Counted from the first letter of the stretch, positions 26,346 through 34,742 are shown. The stretch is 64,000 nucleotides of DNA from Granulicella aggregans (GCF_014203275.1 NZ_JACHIP010000002.1:248001-312000); one strand, 5' to 3'. Translations and numbers: made by a program. Notes: a model not told the origin generated them from the letters alone.

Positions 26346-26546
26346 CTAGAGAGGCTGAACGTCAGACGCCTGCCAACCCTTGGGTCCCTTGACCACGTTG
26401 AACTGCACTGCCTGGCCCTCTTGAAGGCTCTTGAAACCGTTCGAATTGATCGCCGAGTAGTGTACGAATACATCCTCGCCGTTCTGACGGCTGATGAAGC
26501 CAAACCCCTTGGCGTCGTTAAACCACTTCACTGTTCCCTGTTCCAT
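26346..26546 (-). CDS. Cold-shock domain protein (CspA family)
   Basis: 66 residues from the ATG at 26546 (AAGGAA 9 nt upstream); the longer frame to 26723 is untranslated leader. It is a single OB-fold that binds single-stranded RNA/DNA. RNP1 is KGFGFIS (~residue 13) and RNP2 is VFVHYS (~26); the start [14 protein letters not shown] is typical. Csp mRNAs often carry a long structured leader that controls translation, and here about 200 bases upstream lack a gene, which would allow that. It stands alone, convergent with the LolA-like gene. Confidence 0.95.
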   Translation of the reverse strand: MEQGTVKWFNDAKGFGFISRQNGEDVFVHYSAINSNGFKSLQEGQAVQFNVVKGPKGWQASDVQPL

Positions 26547-26881
26547 GTTCGTTATTTCCTTATTGCTGATGAATTTGCCGCAAGATCCAAATCGGGGTTC
26601 GTACACATACAGCAGTTGCAGAAAACCAATCTGTTTCAAACGATGACTGAAGGTTAGCATCACTTGCAAGAAAAGTGTGGAAATATTTTTGCAACCCGTT
26701 TCGTTGCACAGTTTTAGGTGCAATTAAGGGTCAATTTTGTGCATTTACAGGAGAAACGCGCACGTTACGAAAGACACCGGGGTGGGTGACTGGTGATGCG
26801 GGTGAGCCATCGAGGCGATGGCGCCCCAGCCCAAATCTCAGAGGCGAGATGTGGAGCACCCGGCGTTATTTCTTCGGGGAG
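26547..26881. other. 335-base region upstream of the cold-shock gene
   Basis: AT-rich next to the csp gene (its probable promoter and 5-prime leader) and holding one divergent family A repeat near cmk. Confidence 0.5.
26824..26862 (+). repeat. Dispersed repeat, family A (decayed)
   Basis: CCCAAATCTC, loop, GAGATGTGGAGCACCCGG; several substitutions against the other copies. Confidence 0.7.
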
Positions 26882-27619
26882 CTATTGCGGTGCGGCGGGG
26901 AGGTGGCTGCGGACGATCTTCTCGGCTTCTACGAGGACCTGGTCGAGGGTGAGGTTGGTCGAGTCGAGAATGACAGCGTCCGGTGCGGGCTTAAGGGGCG
27001 ATTCGGTGCGGGTGCGATCGCGCTGATCGCGTTCGCGCATCTCGGCGATGAGGGCTGACTCGGTGACCTTTGGGGCCTCGGGCGTGCCTGGAAGCTGTTG
27101 GTAGCGGCGGTTGCCGCGGACTTCGGGGTCGGCATCGAGAAAGATTTTTACTTCCGCGTCCGGGAAGACGGCGGTGCCGATGTCGCGGCCTTCCATGACG
27201 ACTCCGCCGGCCTGGCCGAGGATGCGCTGTTCGGCGACCATCCAGGCGCGGAGGCGGGGGTGGACGGAGATCTGCGAGGCTCCGGAGGTGACGTCTTTGT
27301 CGCGGATGCGGCGGGAGACATTGGTGCCGTCGAGAAGGACGATGTTGCCTTCGAGCTGGGGTTCGAGCTTGATGCGAGTCTTGGCAGCGAGTTCGAGGAG
27401 AGGCTCTTCTTCGTCGAAGCCGAAGTCGTTTTCGATGGCTTTGAGGGCGAGGGCGCGGTACATGGCTCCGGTCTCGAGGTTGAGGAAACCGAAGGTGCGG
27501 GCCAGGTGGGCGGCGAGGGTGCTTTTGCCGGCGCCGGCGGGGCCGTCGATGGCGATGACGGGGCGCTGACGCGGTTTGAGTTCAACTTTTTCTGCTGGGG
27601 CGAAGGAGTTTGCGGTCAA
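26882..27619 (-). CDS. cmk: Cytidylate kinase
   Basis: 245 residues from TTG at 27619. It phosphorylates CMP/dCMP using ATP. P-loop AIDGPAGAGKSTLAAHLA (~residue 25), NMP-binding NLETGAMYRALAL, RDKDVTSGASQISVHPRLR, the conserved GVVMEGRDIGTAVFPDAEVKIFLDA, and the C-terminal ERDQRDRTRTESPLKPA lid. It is slightly longer than E. coli Cmk because of a 20-residue N-terminal lead-in. The SD (GAGGT, 8 nt before the TTG) is supplied by the edge of a repeat-like sequence at 27624. Confidence 0.95.
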   Translation of the reverse strand: MTANSFAPAEKVELKPRQRPVIAIDGPAGAGKSTLAAHLARTFGFLNLETGAMYRALALKAIENDFGFDEEEPLLELAAKTRIKLEPQLEGNIVLLDGTNVSRRIRDKDVTSGASQISVHPRLRAWMVAEQRILGQAGGVVMEGRDIGTAVFPDAEVKIFLDADPEVRGNRRYQQLPGTPEAPKVTESALIAEMRERDQRDRTRTESPLKPAPDAVILDSTNLTLDQVLVEAEKIVRSHLPAAPQ

Positions 27620-27623
27620 AAAC

Positions 27624-27697
27624 GTACCTCAGCGGCTAAAGCCGCGCTTCCGATGAAGGCTTGCGACACGGCTGAAGCCATGCCCTTAAGCAAAACG
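27624..27697 (-). repeat. Palindromic repeat-like element (family G) at the cmk start
   Basis: On the + strand: ACCTCAGCGGCTAAAGCCGC, then GCTTCC..., CACGGCTGAAGCCATGCCC and TTAAGCAAAAC. GCGGC-TAAA-GCCGC is a tight hairpin. This kind of CAGCGGCTAAAGCCGCGCTTCC element is, from memory, dispersed in many acidobacterial genomes; only one copy is in this window. Confidence 0.5.
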
Positions 27698-27769
27698 GAG
27701 TGTATCAGCAACGGCGAGGACCGTGGCTTCGAGCAGGAGAGCTCTCAGGCCACGGCCCTGGCGATGCGA

Positions 27770-29974
27770 TTACTCGCCGGAGCGGGGACGACGGGGCTTT
27801 TCGGTGGCTTTGCCTTTGAAGGACTTGGCCTTGCCGCCGGGTTTGCCGGGCTTGCGGAAGGGATTGTTGCCGTCGGCAAACTTGGCGAAGGTCCCGGGGG
27901 GTTTTGCGGAAAAGCTGCCCGGTTTTTTGGGGCCGAAGCTGCCGGGTTTCTTGGCTCCGAAGGTGCTGGTGGATTTGGTGTAGGGCTTCTTTTCGCCGGA
28001 GAAGCTGGAGCTGCGCGCGGGACGGTCGGAGCCGCCTTCTTCGCGGGGCTTGCTGAAGGGACGTGCTGGGCGGTCGCCGGTGCTGCGGGGGCCGCTCGGG
28101 CGGTCGCGTGGGGCGTCGAACTTGCGGTAAGTTGGGCGGGCTGGGCGGTCGCCGGAGCCTGCGGAACTGTCGCGGTCATTATCGCGAGGACGGGAGAAGC
28201 TGGGCTTGCTGCCGAAGCCGGTTCCGGATGCTGAGCGCGGACGGGCGCTGAAGGAGCCGGGAGTGCGGGGTGCGGAGGGACGTGCAGGGCGGTCGGATCC
28301 GTCGAAGGAACGTGCGGGACGCGATGGGCGATCGCCGCTATCGAATGAGCGTGACGGACGGGCGGGGCGGTCTCCGCTATCAAATGTGCGGGCTGGACGC
28401 GACGGGCGATCGGATGGGCCGGCGTTGAAGTCGCGGCGCGGAGGACGAGACTCGAAGCCGCCTTCGCGCTTGCGTCCGAAGGTTCCGGGCTTGGAGAAGG
28501 TCTTGCGCGGGGGGCGGGAGTCGCCTTCCGCGCCTTCGGGGCGCGGGGTGAACTCGCGGCGTGGCGGGCGGGCGTCGTCGCCGGTGCGAGGGGTGAAGCG
28601 GGGCTTGTCGCCGAAGCTTGGGCGAGGACGGTCGCTGGAACCGGCGCGGGTGCCGAAGGCTGGCTTCCGGCCGAACGCGGGCTTGGAGCCGAAGGCGGGC
28701 CGGTCGCTTGAGGTGCGGCGGGGGCGGGGGGTGAAGGTGCCGTCGGCTGCGGGAGCGGCGGAGTCGCCGTCGGCGCGAGGAGCGCGGGGGCGGGCTGCCT
28801 TGTCTTCGTCCCATGGCTTGTTGAAGGCTGGTTTGCTGCCGAAAGGCTTGGCGGAGCGGGCGAAGGGGCGGCGTTCGCCGTCTGGCTTCGGGCTGCGAGG
28901 AGCGCGGGCGGGCCGGTCATTTTCGCCGAGCGGAGCTCCGCTGAACTTGCGGCCGTAGTCGCTGGGGAAGCCGGTGCCTAGCTTGCGGGGCTTGGCGACG
29001 AACTTCTTGATGCGTGGAGCATCGGTCTCTTGCAGGTTCGGGGTTGCGCCTTCCACTTCGATCTCTCCGAGCGGCTTGGCGTGGACGTCAATCTCGAGGT
29101 CCTCGGGGGCGGCGAATGCGGGGAGGGAGCCGGAGACGTGGAGGACGGTGCGACCGTCGAGCGCGAGAGTTTCGATCTCGCGGGCACCCATGAGGGCGTG
29201 GACGACGTCGCGGATGCGCGAGCGGGCGGCGAGCGGAGAGAGAAAGGTTTCGATCTCTTCTTCCGACGCTAGCATCGCGGAGCCGAGGTAGAGAGAGATG
29301 AGCGCGGAGAGGGCGGAGGGCTGGCCGGCATTTGCGCCCGCTTTAATGTGTTTTGTGAACCGCGCGCTGGTGAGCTCCCAGAGGGTGGCCTGGCCGTCGG
29401 GCTGGGGGACGGGGATGACGCGGAGGTGGGCCCATAGTTCGTTGAGGGAACGAAGGACGGCGGACTCGGTGACTTCCTTGCCTAGCTGGGTTGTGAGGTC
29501 GTAGGCGGAGAGCGCGGGGCGCTTGGTCAGAATTTCATGCGTCGCAGCGGCGAGCGGGGAGACTTTGACCGCGCCACTGGTGGCCGGGGCCTGCTTCCAG
29601 GCTTTGTCGCCGCGGAGGGTGAAGATGTAGGAGAAGACGGGGGCGGAGACGACGAAGTCCGGCGTTTCTCCTGGGGTGCCGAGCAGGTTGAGCGGGACGG
29701 CGATGCCTTCGGAGATGAGGCGTGCGAGGAGGGTGCGGGCCTGTTCGGTGTCGGCTAGCGTGGGCTCGGGTGAGGGAGCACCGAGGACGGCTTCGACCAA
29801 GGACGGCGCTGGCGCGGGAAGCTGCGCGGGGCGCGGGGTGAAGAGGACGAGGCCGGCGACGTTCATCCAACTGCGGAGGTTTTCAAAGGTGAGAAGAGCT
29901 TCGCCGTTCTGGTGCCACTGCGCGAGGCGGGCTGAGGCGAGCTGTTCGAAAGAGGGGATAACGGGGGAACTCAA
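27770..29974 (-). CDS. Winged-helix AlkZ/YcaQ-like protein with long basic disordered tail
   Basis: 734 residues from TTG at 29974, chosen because AGGAAGG lies 7 nt upstream. Residues ~1-350 look folded: LRSWMNVAGLVLFTPRPAQL, APSLVEAVLGAPSPEPT, GDKAWKQAPATSGAVKVSPL, and paired winged-helix-like segments (ALSAYDLTTQLGKEVTESAV, LRSLNELWAHLRVIPVPQ). This recalls AlkZ-related/YcaQ (HTH_42) DNA glycosylase-like proteins, from memory, without a certain catalytic motif. From ~360 to the end it is low-complexity Arg/Pro/Ser/Gly/Lys-rich, with near-repeats of RSFDSGDRPSRPA and KPAFG and several KKPGSFGP units, like RNA-helicase tails. RNA/DNA binding is inferred. It lies 150 bases upstream of cmk on the same strand. 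Confidence 0.72.
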   Translation of the reverse strand: MSSPVIPSFEQLASARLAQWHQNGEALLTFENLRSWMNVAGLVLFTPRPAQLPAPAPSLVEAVLGAPSPEPTLADTEQARTLLARLISEGIAVPLNLLGTPGETPDFVVSAPVFSYIFTLRGDKAWKQAPATSGAVKVSPLAAATHEILTKRPALSAYDLTTQLGKEVTESAVLRSLNELWAHLRVIPVPQPDGQATLWELTSARFTKHIKAGANAGQPSALSALISLYLGSAMLASEEEIETFLSPLAARSRIRDVVHALMGAREIETLALDGRTVLHVSGSLPAFAAPEDLEIDVHAKPLGEIEVEGATPNLQETDAPRIKKFVAKPRKLGTGFPSDYGRKFSGAPLGENDRPARAPRSPKPDGERRPFARSAKPFGSKPAFNKPWDEDKAARPRAPRADGDSAAPAADGTFTPRPRRTSSDRPAFGSKPAFGRKPAFGTRAGSSDRPRPSFGDKPRFTPRTGDDARPPRREFTPRPEGAEGDSRPPRKTFSKPGTFGRKREGGFESRPPRRDFNAGPSDRPSRPARTFDSGDRPARPSRSFDSGDRPSRPARSFDGSDRPARPSAPRTPGSFSARPRSASGTGFGSKPSFSRPRDNDRDSSAGSGDRPARPTYRKFDAPRDRPSGPRSTGDRPARPFSKPREEGGSDRPARSSSFSGEKKPYTKSTSTFGAKKPGSFGPKKPGSFSAKPPGTFAKFADGNNPFRKPGKPGGKAKSFKGKATEKPRRPRSGE

Positions 29975-30152
29975 GGTAGTGCCTTCCTGCTGTGCGGATG
30001 GTCGTCGCACCAGCGATCCGTTTGCTGCCGCGATCCGGCAGATGCAAAGGATAATTTCAATTTTCAAGATGACGCGCTATATGCGCTGGATGTTTCAGAT
30101 GTGCCTTTACAAGGATAGCGCAGTATTGGCGGGGGTGCGGGCGGGGAGGAGC

Positions 30153-30211
30153 AGTTCGTGCTTTGCACGAATGACCCACCCATGCGATGGAGCTGCATGG
30201 ATGGGGACCCG
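30153..30211 (+). repeat. Dispersed repeat, family B with extra hairpin
   Basis: TTCGTGCTTTGCACGAA hairpin, then CCCACCCATGCG, loop, TGCATGGATGGGGACCCG. Confidence 0.8.
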
Positions 30212-30272
30212 AAGCAATGGGCGGCCTTCGCGTTGCCTTTTCTGTTGCCCTATGCGCCCAAAGACTGAAAGC

Positions 30273-30419
30273 ATGGCCAGCATGATTAAGCGCATTTTTA
30301 TGTGGCTGGCGGTTATCGCCTGCCTATATCTAGGTTCAGTATTGGTCTTGTTGCCGTTGCTGGAGCACATCCTAGGTATAGGCGTGTACCAAAAGGGCAC
30401 AGGTGTCTACCGGAAGTAG
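30273..30419 (+). CDS. Possible 48-residue membrane protein
   Basis: ATG at 30273 to TAG at 30419. Basic start (MASMIKRIFMW) followed by one strong hydrophobic segment (LAVIACLYLGSVLVLLPLLE) and a short polar tail. The amino-acid pattern is that of a real single-pass protein, but the SD is poor and no homologue comes to mind. Confidence 0.35.
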   Translation: MASMIKRIFMWLAVIACLYLGSVLVLLPLLEHILGIGVYQKGTGVYRK

Positions 30420-30508
30420 TGGGTTAGTTGGCGTATTTCTTGTCATTTCAAACTGAGGCACTACCGAAGTGAGGGATACCCGGGGTGCCCGGTTTGCGCC
30501 GCCACAGT

Positions 30509-30514
30509 TACACT
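30509..30514 (+). promoter_or_regulatory. -10 box (TACACT) 7 bases before the M24 gene
   Basis: TACACT ends 7 bases before ATG 30522; no SD. Probable leaderless transcript. Confidence 0.4.
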
Positions 30515-30521
30515 GGCGATC

Positions 30522-31871
30522 ATGCGCGCCTCTTCAGTTTTCACGTTTCTCGCTCTTTTGGGTGTCCTTTCTGTGGCTTCGGCCGAGATGCCGGCCAAAT
30601 CCGGCAAGGATTGGCCGGTGGTGAAGCTGCCTTCGTGGTCGGAGCAGATTGCTATTCGTGAGGGGTGGCTCGAGAAGCGGCAGGGGATGATCCTCGAGAT
30701 GATGCGGCGGCACCACATCGAGATGTGGATTGTGGTGAACGAGGAGTTTCATAACGATCCGCTGACCGAGTACATCGCTCCGCCTCGGCCTTATACGGGG
30801 AACCGCGATATGTTTGTGTTCATCGACACCGGGACTGGGCTGCGGAAGATCGCGGTGACCGGATATGCGGAGGACAACCTGAAACGGTTCTTTGAGGCCG
30901 AGGATGATCCGAAGCCTGCGGATAAGGTGCTGCCGGCGTTGTATGAGCAGTACAAGCCGGCGCATGTCGGGCTGTCGATTGGGGCGAAGCGTGGGGTGCA
31001 GAGGTCGCTGACGCATGACAGCTATTTGTTCCTGGCGAAGACGCTGGGGGCGGATGCGGAGGGACACTTTGTGCCGGCGGCGGATTTGATCGAGGAGTAT
31101 TCGGATACGCGGATTCCGGAGGAGTTTGAGACGTATAAGACGCTGGTGGAGTTGACGGACCAGCTGACGAAACGGGCGTTTTCGAATGAGGTGATAACGC
31201 CGGGTAAGACGACTGTTGGGGACGTGCGGCGGTGGCTTTATGACCAGATGGGATATCACGATGTCACGACGTGGTTTCAGCCGGATATTCGGCTGCAGCG
31301 GAAGGGGCGCGTGCCGAAGACTTCGCGGGGTTTCCTGGGGGTGGAGCCGGAGTCGACCGTGATTCTGCCGGGAGATGTGCTGCATCTGGACTTCGGGATT
31401 ACGTGCATGGGATTGAACACGGACTGGCAGAAGGAGGCTTATGTCTTGCTGCCGGGGGAGAAGGACGTTCCTGCGGGCTTGAAGGTGGCGCTGGCACATA
31501 CGAATGCGCTGCAGAAGTCTTTGATGACGCGGTCGCGGCCGGGGCGGTTTGCGGGCGATGTGTACAACGACATCATGGCGGATATGAAGGCGGCCAACAT
31601 TGAGGTGAAGGTGTATTCGCATCCGATCGGCGACCAGGGGCATGGGCTGGGGGCGGGACTGGATTACAGGGCTGCTCAGGCCACGGCGAGCGAGTAGAAG
31701 CAGATGCGGAAGGGATCGTATATCTCGATTGAGTTGAACTCGGCCACGGCGGTGCCGGAGTGGGCTGGGCAGAAGGTGTATGTGATGGAAGAGGACGATG
31801 CTTATCTGACGGATGATGGGTTTAAGACGTTTTTGCCGCGGCAGACGGAGTTTTATCTGGTGAGGCCTTAA
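30522..31871 (+). pseudogene. M24-family metallopeptidase interrupted by an in-frame amber codon
   Basis: The reading frame runs from ATG 30522 to TAA 31869-31871 with a single TAG at 31695-31697; 448 codons would be sense. Signal peptide (TFLALLGVLSVASAE), creatinase/Xaa-Pro aminopeptidase-like N-domain, then the pita-bread fold: metal ligands Asp in HLDFG and NTDW, and His in GDQGHGLG (~370). The last two ligands (Glu in SIELN and VMEED) lie after the TAG, within ~58 residues in perfect frame (KQMRKGSYISIEL ... RQTEFYLVRP). So the product to 31697 (391 residues) lacks two metal ligands and is probably inactive. The break is one substitution (for example CAG to TAG), so a sequencing error, recent mutation, or amber read-through are all possible. 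Confidence 0.85.
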
Positions 31872-31883
31872 CGGGTTGAGTCG

Positions 31884-31922
31884 TACGTCCCACATCTCAG
31901 ACGCGAGATGTGGGGCACCCGG
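31884..31922 (+). repeat. Dispersed repeat, family A
   Basis: TACGTCCCACATCTC, loop, GAGATGTGGGGCACCCGG, 12 bases after the M24 frame ends. Confidence 0.85.
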
Positions 31923-31936
31923 AGATTGGCGGGAGC

Positions 31937-32000
31937 GGTTCGTGCTTCGCACGAATGTCCCACCCATGGCCAAAGGCGAGCCATGGATGGGGCACCCGGG
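31937..32000 (+). repeat. Dispersed repeat, family B with extra hairpin
   Basis: TTCGTGCTTCGCACGAA, then CCCACCCATGGC, loop, GCCATGGATGGGGCACCCGG. It ends just before the DyP stop codon at 32002. Confidence 0.85.
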
Positions 32001-32001
32001 T

Positions 32002-32898
32002 TTATAGCTCTTCCTGTCTGAAGCTGCGGAGGCTTTCTACGGATGGGACGAAGTAGTAGGAGCCGGTGAGTGGTTGGGTGTAGCGCGTTAGGGCGTCGCG
32101 GGTGCCGTTGACCAGGCCGGCCATGCTGTCGAGCATCTTCGAGAGGCGCTGCTGTTCGGCGCTGAAGCCGACGAAGACGGTGCCGTGGTCTTCGACGTTG
32201 CCGTAGGGCATGTTGCGGCGAAAGATGTGGCCGAACTCGTCCTGGTCGGTGCGGGCGACGTGGGAGTCTTCGGGTTTGTTCTCGAGTTCGATGCTGTCGG
32301 GCTTGTTGCGGCCCATGATTTGCTCCTGCTGATCGACGGGCAGGGCTTCCCACTGGGTGGTCTTGTGCTTCCACTTCTGCAGGAGCAGGACGGAGCCGGC
32401 TGCTCCGGGAGTTGCTTCGGGGACGAGAGCTTCTTCGGGGGCGTCGAGGAGGGTTGGGTTCTCGGAGCCATCGATGAAGCCGGTGAGGTCGCGGTCGTGG
32501 CGGTAGGGCCAGCTGGAGGTCTCATCGGCGAGTGATGCGAGGCCTTGCATGTCGTGGACGACGGAGCGGGCCATGTCGAAGAGGACGTCGTAGGCGCTGC
32601 CGGAGAGCCATACGAGGGCGTCGTGCTGGGTGGCGGGCATCACGAAGTCTTCTACGCCGCGGACGGGCTGGTTGAAGCCTTCGACGCCGGCAGGGATGTC
32701 GTTAGGGGCGAGGGCGCGCCAGAGCTCGGGGCGGAAGCCGATGACGAAGTTGACGCCACCGGTGGTGGTGCGGGGCTCGCGGATGGAGGAGATGGTGGAG
32801 GCGAATTCTTTGCGGCGGGCGGCGTCCAGGATGTCGAACTCAAGGTATGCGTGAGCGGAGGTTCCGAGGGCGAAGATTCCAGCCTGAGGTGTGAACAT
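32002..32898 (-). CDS. DyP-type haem peroxidase
   Basis: 298 residues from the ATG at 32898; the frame is open to 33048. It is a haem enzyme that oxidises dyes and aromatics with peroxide. The distal Asp motif GFIDGSENP (GxxDG; ~residue 143), the proximal haem His in EFGHIFRR (~224) and the nearby Arg are all present, with SYYFVPSVESL near the end. There is no signal peptide, Tat motif or encapsulin-targeting tail that I can recognise, so it is probably cytoplasmic (class B, YfeX-like by length). It is divergent from the DAHP synthase gene. Confidence 0.93.
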   Translation of the reverse strand: MFTPQAGIFALGTSAHAYLEFDILDAARRKEFASTISSIREPRTTTGGVNFVIGFRPELWRALAPNDIPAGVEGFNQPVRGVEDFVMPATQHDALVWLSGSAYDVLFDMARSVVHDMQGLASLADETSSWPYRHDRDLTGFIDGSENPTLLDAPEEALVPEATPGAAGSVLLLQKWKHKTTQWEALPVDQQEQIMGRNKPDSIELENKPEDSHVARTDQDEFGHIFRRNMPYGNVEDHGTVFVGFSAEQQRLSKMLDSMAGLVNGTRDALTRYTQPLTGSYYFVPSVESLRSFRQEEL

Positions 32899-32989
32899 TC
32901 GGAGATTATAGGGCTGGTGTGGGGAAGGTCGATGAATCAGGAGCGAGGCGACCGGGGGCGACCGATACCTAGTATCCTGATGAGCGACC

Positions 32990-34048
32990 ATGGCATACCA
33001 AACAAATAATCTCAGGATCAAGTCGAGCCGCATTGTTCTTCCGCCCATTTTTCTTGAGGAGGAGATGCCACTTACGGAGAATGCTTCTCTGACAGTGTTC
33101 GAGGCGCGGCGGCAGATCGTCGATGTGCTGAATGGCGAGGATGACCGGCTGGTGGTGGTGGTGGGGCCTTGCTCTATTCACGATGTGGCGGCGGCGCGGG
33201 AGTATGCGGGCTTGTTGAAGGGCGCGATTGCGGAGCTCTCGAGCGAACTGCTGATCGTGATGCGCGTTTACTTTGAGAAGCCGCGGACGACGCTGGGATG
33301 GAAGGGGCTGATCAACGACCCTTACTTCGATGAATCGTTCCGGATCAGCGATGGGTTGAGGATTGCGCGGCGGCTGCTGCTGGATCTGGCGGAGATGGGC
33401 GTGCCGGCGGGGACCGAGTACCTGGATATGATCTCGCCGCAGTATGTGGCGGACCTGGTGAGCTGGGGAGCGATTGGGGCGAGGACGACGGAGAGCCAGG
33501 TGCATCGGCAGCTTGCTTCCGGGCTATCGTGCCCGGTGGGTTTCAAGAATGGGACTTCGGGGAATACGCAGATCGCGGTGGAAGCGATCCTGTCGGCGGA
33601 GCATCCGCATACGTTCCTGGGGACTTCGGAGACGGGCCAGGCTTCGATCCTGCTGACCTCGGGGAATCCGGATTGCCATGTGATTCTGCGGGGCGGACGG
33701 CAGACGACGAACTTCGATGCCACATCCGTTGAGGCTACAGCCGTACAGATGGTGAAGGCAGGGGTGAAGCCTCGGATCATGATCGACGCGAGCCATGCGA
33801 ACAGCGGGAAGGACTATCGCAGGCAGGGTCCGGTTTGCAGGGATGTCGCGGGGCAGATTGCGGGTGGCGACAAGCGGATTATGGGCGTGATGATCGAGAG
33901 CAACCTGGTGGCGGGAGCCCAGGCGCTAGGGGATGGGAAGTCGCTGGTTTATGGGCAGAGCATTACGGATGCTTGTATCGACTGGGCGGAGACGGGGGAG
34001 TTGTTGAAGGAGTTGGCGGGGGCGGTCAGAGCTCGGCGCGGGGAGTAA
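32990..34048 (+). CDS. 3-deoxy-7-phosphoheptulonate (DAHP) synthase, class I
   Basis: 352 residues. First step of the shikimate pathway: PEP plus erythrose-4-phosphate. The start at 32990 is preferred because NNLRIKSSRIVLPP is a family N-terminus, although AGGAGG precedes a later ATG at 33065. Motifs: GPCSIHD (~52), RVYFEKPRTTLGWKG (~88), GARTTESQVHR (~165), GFKNGTSGN, RIMIDASHANSGKDYRRQ and SITDACIDW, as in AroF/AroG/AroH. Which feedback amino acid it senses cannot be told. A -10-like TAGTAT lies 14 bases before the ATG. It supplies chorismate also used by TrpE/G at 6-9 kb. Confidence 0.95.
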   Translation: MAYQTNNLRIKSSRIVLPPIFLEEEMPLTENASLTVFEARRQIVDVLNGEDDRLVVVVGPCSIHDVAAAREYAGLLKGAIAELSSELLIVMRVYFEKPRTTLGWKGLINDPYFDESFRISDGLRIARRLLLDLAEMGVPAGTEYLDMISPQYVADLVSWGAIGARTTESQVHRQLASGLSCPVGFKNGTSGNTQIAVEAILSAEHPHTFLGTSETGQASILLTSGNPDCHVILRGGRQTTNFDATSVEATAVQMVKAGVKPRIMIDASHANSGKDYRRQGPVCRDVAGQIAGGDKRIMGVMIESNLVAGAQALGDGKSLVYGQSITDACIDWAETGELLKELAGAVRARRGE

Positions 34049-34092
34049 ACTCGTACTTCGCACGGAGGGAACTGATCGCGTCGTGGACTGCC

Positions 34093-34130
34093 TACGTCCC
34101 ACATCTCAGAATCGAGATGTGGGGCACCCG
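34093..34130 (+). repeat. Dispersed repeat, family A
   Basis: TACGTCCCACATCTC, loop, GAGATGTGGGGCACCCG; it ends one base before the stop codon of the gene at 34132. Confidence 0.85.
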
Positions 34131-34131
34131 C

Positions 34132-34728
34132 TTAGCGTTCGGTAGGCACGGCTGCGCCAGTTTGAGAGGCGTTTGATAGCTTGCGGTGTAGGAAGAAGCC
34201 GGCGATGAGGAAGTAGACTCCGCCAAAGATTGCGTAGCCGCCGAGATCTTTGATGTGGGTCTTGTCGTGGAGGCCGCCGAGGATGAAGGCCGCGCCTGCG
34301 GCGGTGGATTGCAGGCCGCTCAGGATCATTGCCCACTGACCGCCTAGCTGTTTCCTGCGAGAGATGCCGACTGCGAGTTGCGCGAGGCCGGCGGCGGCGG
34401 CCCAGGCTCCGAAGGTTACGACTGCCTGTTGCGGAGATTTGAAGACCGTCAGGGCGATTCCTAATGCGGCTAGAACTCCCAGGGCCAGATTGACGTATTG
34501 GGCAGTCGGCGGCCCGGCGATGGTGCGAGTGGAAGATCTCAGGTCGTAGAGGGTGCAGGCGACGTCCCAGAGCGGATAGAGGATCAGAAGACCGGCGGCC
34601 AGGGCGGGGTTGCTGACGGCTACCGCGAGGACGGTGCCAGCCCAGAGTAACTGGACTACGGTGCGGGTGAAGTAGAGGTTGCGTAAGGAAAGGGTCTGTA
34701 GCTGTTCGTTTGAGGCCGTGGTCGACAT
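34132..34728 (-). CDS. Six-helix membrane protein (HdeD/DUF308-like), TetR-regulated
   Basis: 198 residues with about six hydrophobic segments (VVQLLWAGTVLAVAVSNPAL, AAGLLILYPLWDVACTLYDL, YVNLALGVLAALGIALTVF, GAWAAAAGLAQLAVGISRR, MILSGLQSTAAGAAFILGGL, YAIFGGVYFLIAGFFLHRKL). The layout and small-residue content recall HdeD/DUF308 inner-membrane proteins; the name is tentative. AAGGAG lies 7 nt before the ATG. A 19-base operator-like element at 34743-34761, matching one at 35391, lies just upstream, so this gene is probably a target of the adjacent TetR regulator. Confidence 0.75.
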   Translation of the reverse strand: MSTTASNEQLQTLSLRNLYFTRTVVQLLWAGTVLAVAVSNPALAAGLLILYPLWDVACTLYDLRSSTRTIAGPPTAQYVNLALGVLAALGIALTVFKSPQQAVVTFGAWAAAAGLAQLAVGISRRKQLGGQWAMILSGLQSTAAGAAFILGGLHDKTHIKDLGGYAIFGGVYFLIAGFFLHRKLSNASQTGAAVPTER

Positions 34729-34742
34729 GTTAACTCCTTGAA

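Larger units (their letters stand above)
29975..30521. other. 547-base divergent intergenic region
   Basis: Holds a family B repeat (30153-30211), a possible small membrane-protein gene (30273-30419), a REP-like remnant (30440-30490) and a -10 box for the M24 gene. Confidence 0.5.

Noticed and set aside
27745..28920. 391-codon Ala/Pro/Ser-rich frame overlapping the disordered tail
   Set aside because: Alternative frame of the repetitive tail; no RBS, and composition follows from the repeats.
30440..30490. Possible reversed repeat (starts TGTCATTTCAAACTGAGG)
   Set aside because: Too degenerate to assign to a family; mentioned only as a possible exception to the orientation bias.
30534..31973. 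479-codon frame on - opposite the M24 gene
   Set aside because: Antisense frame rich in Arg/His/Leu; the + strand frame has signal peptide and metal ligands.
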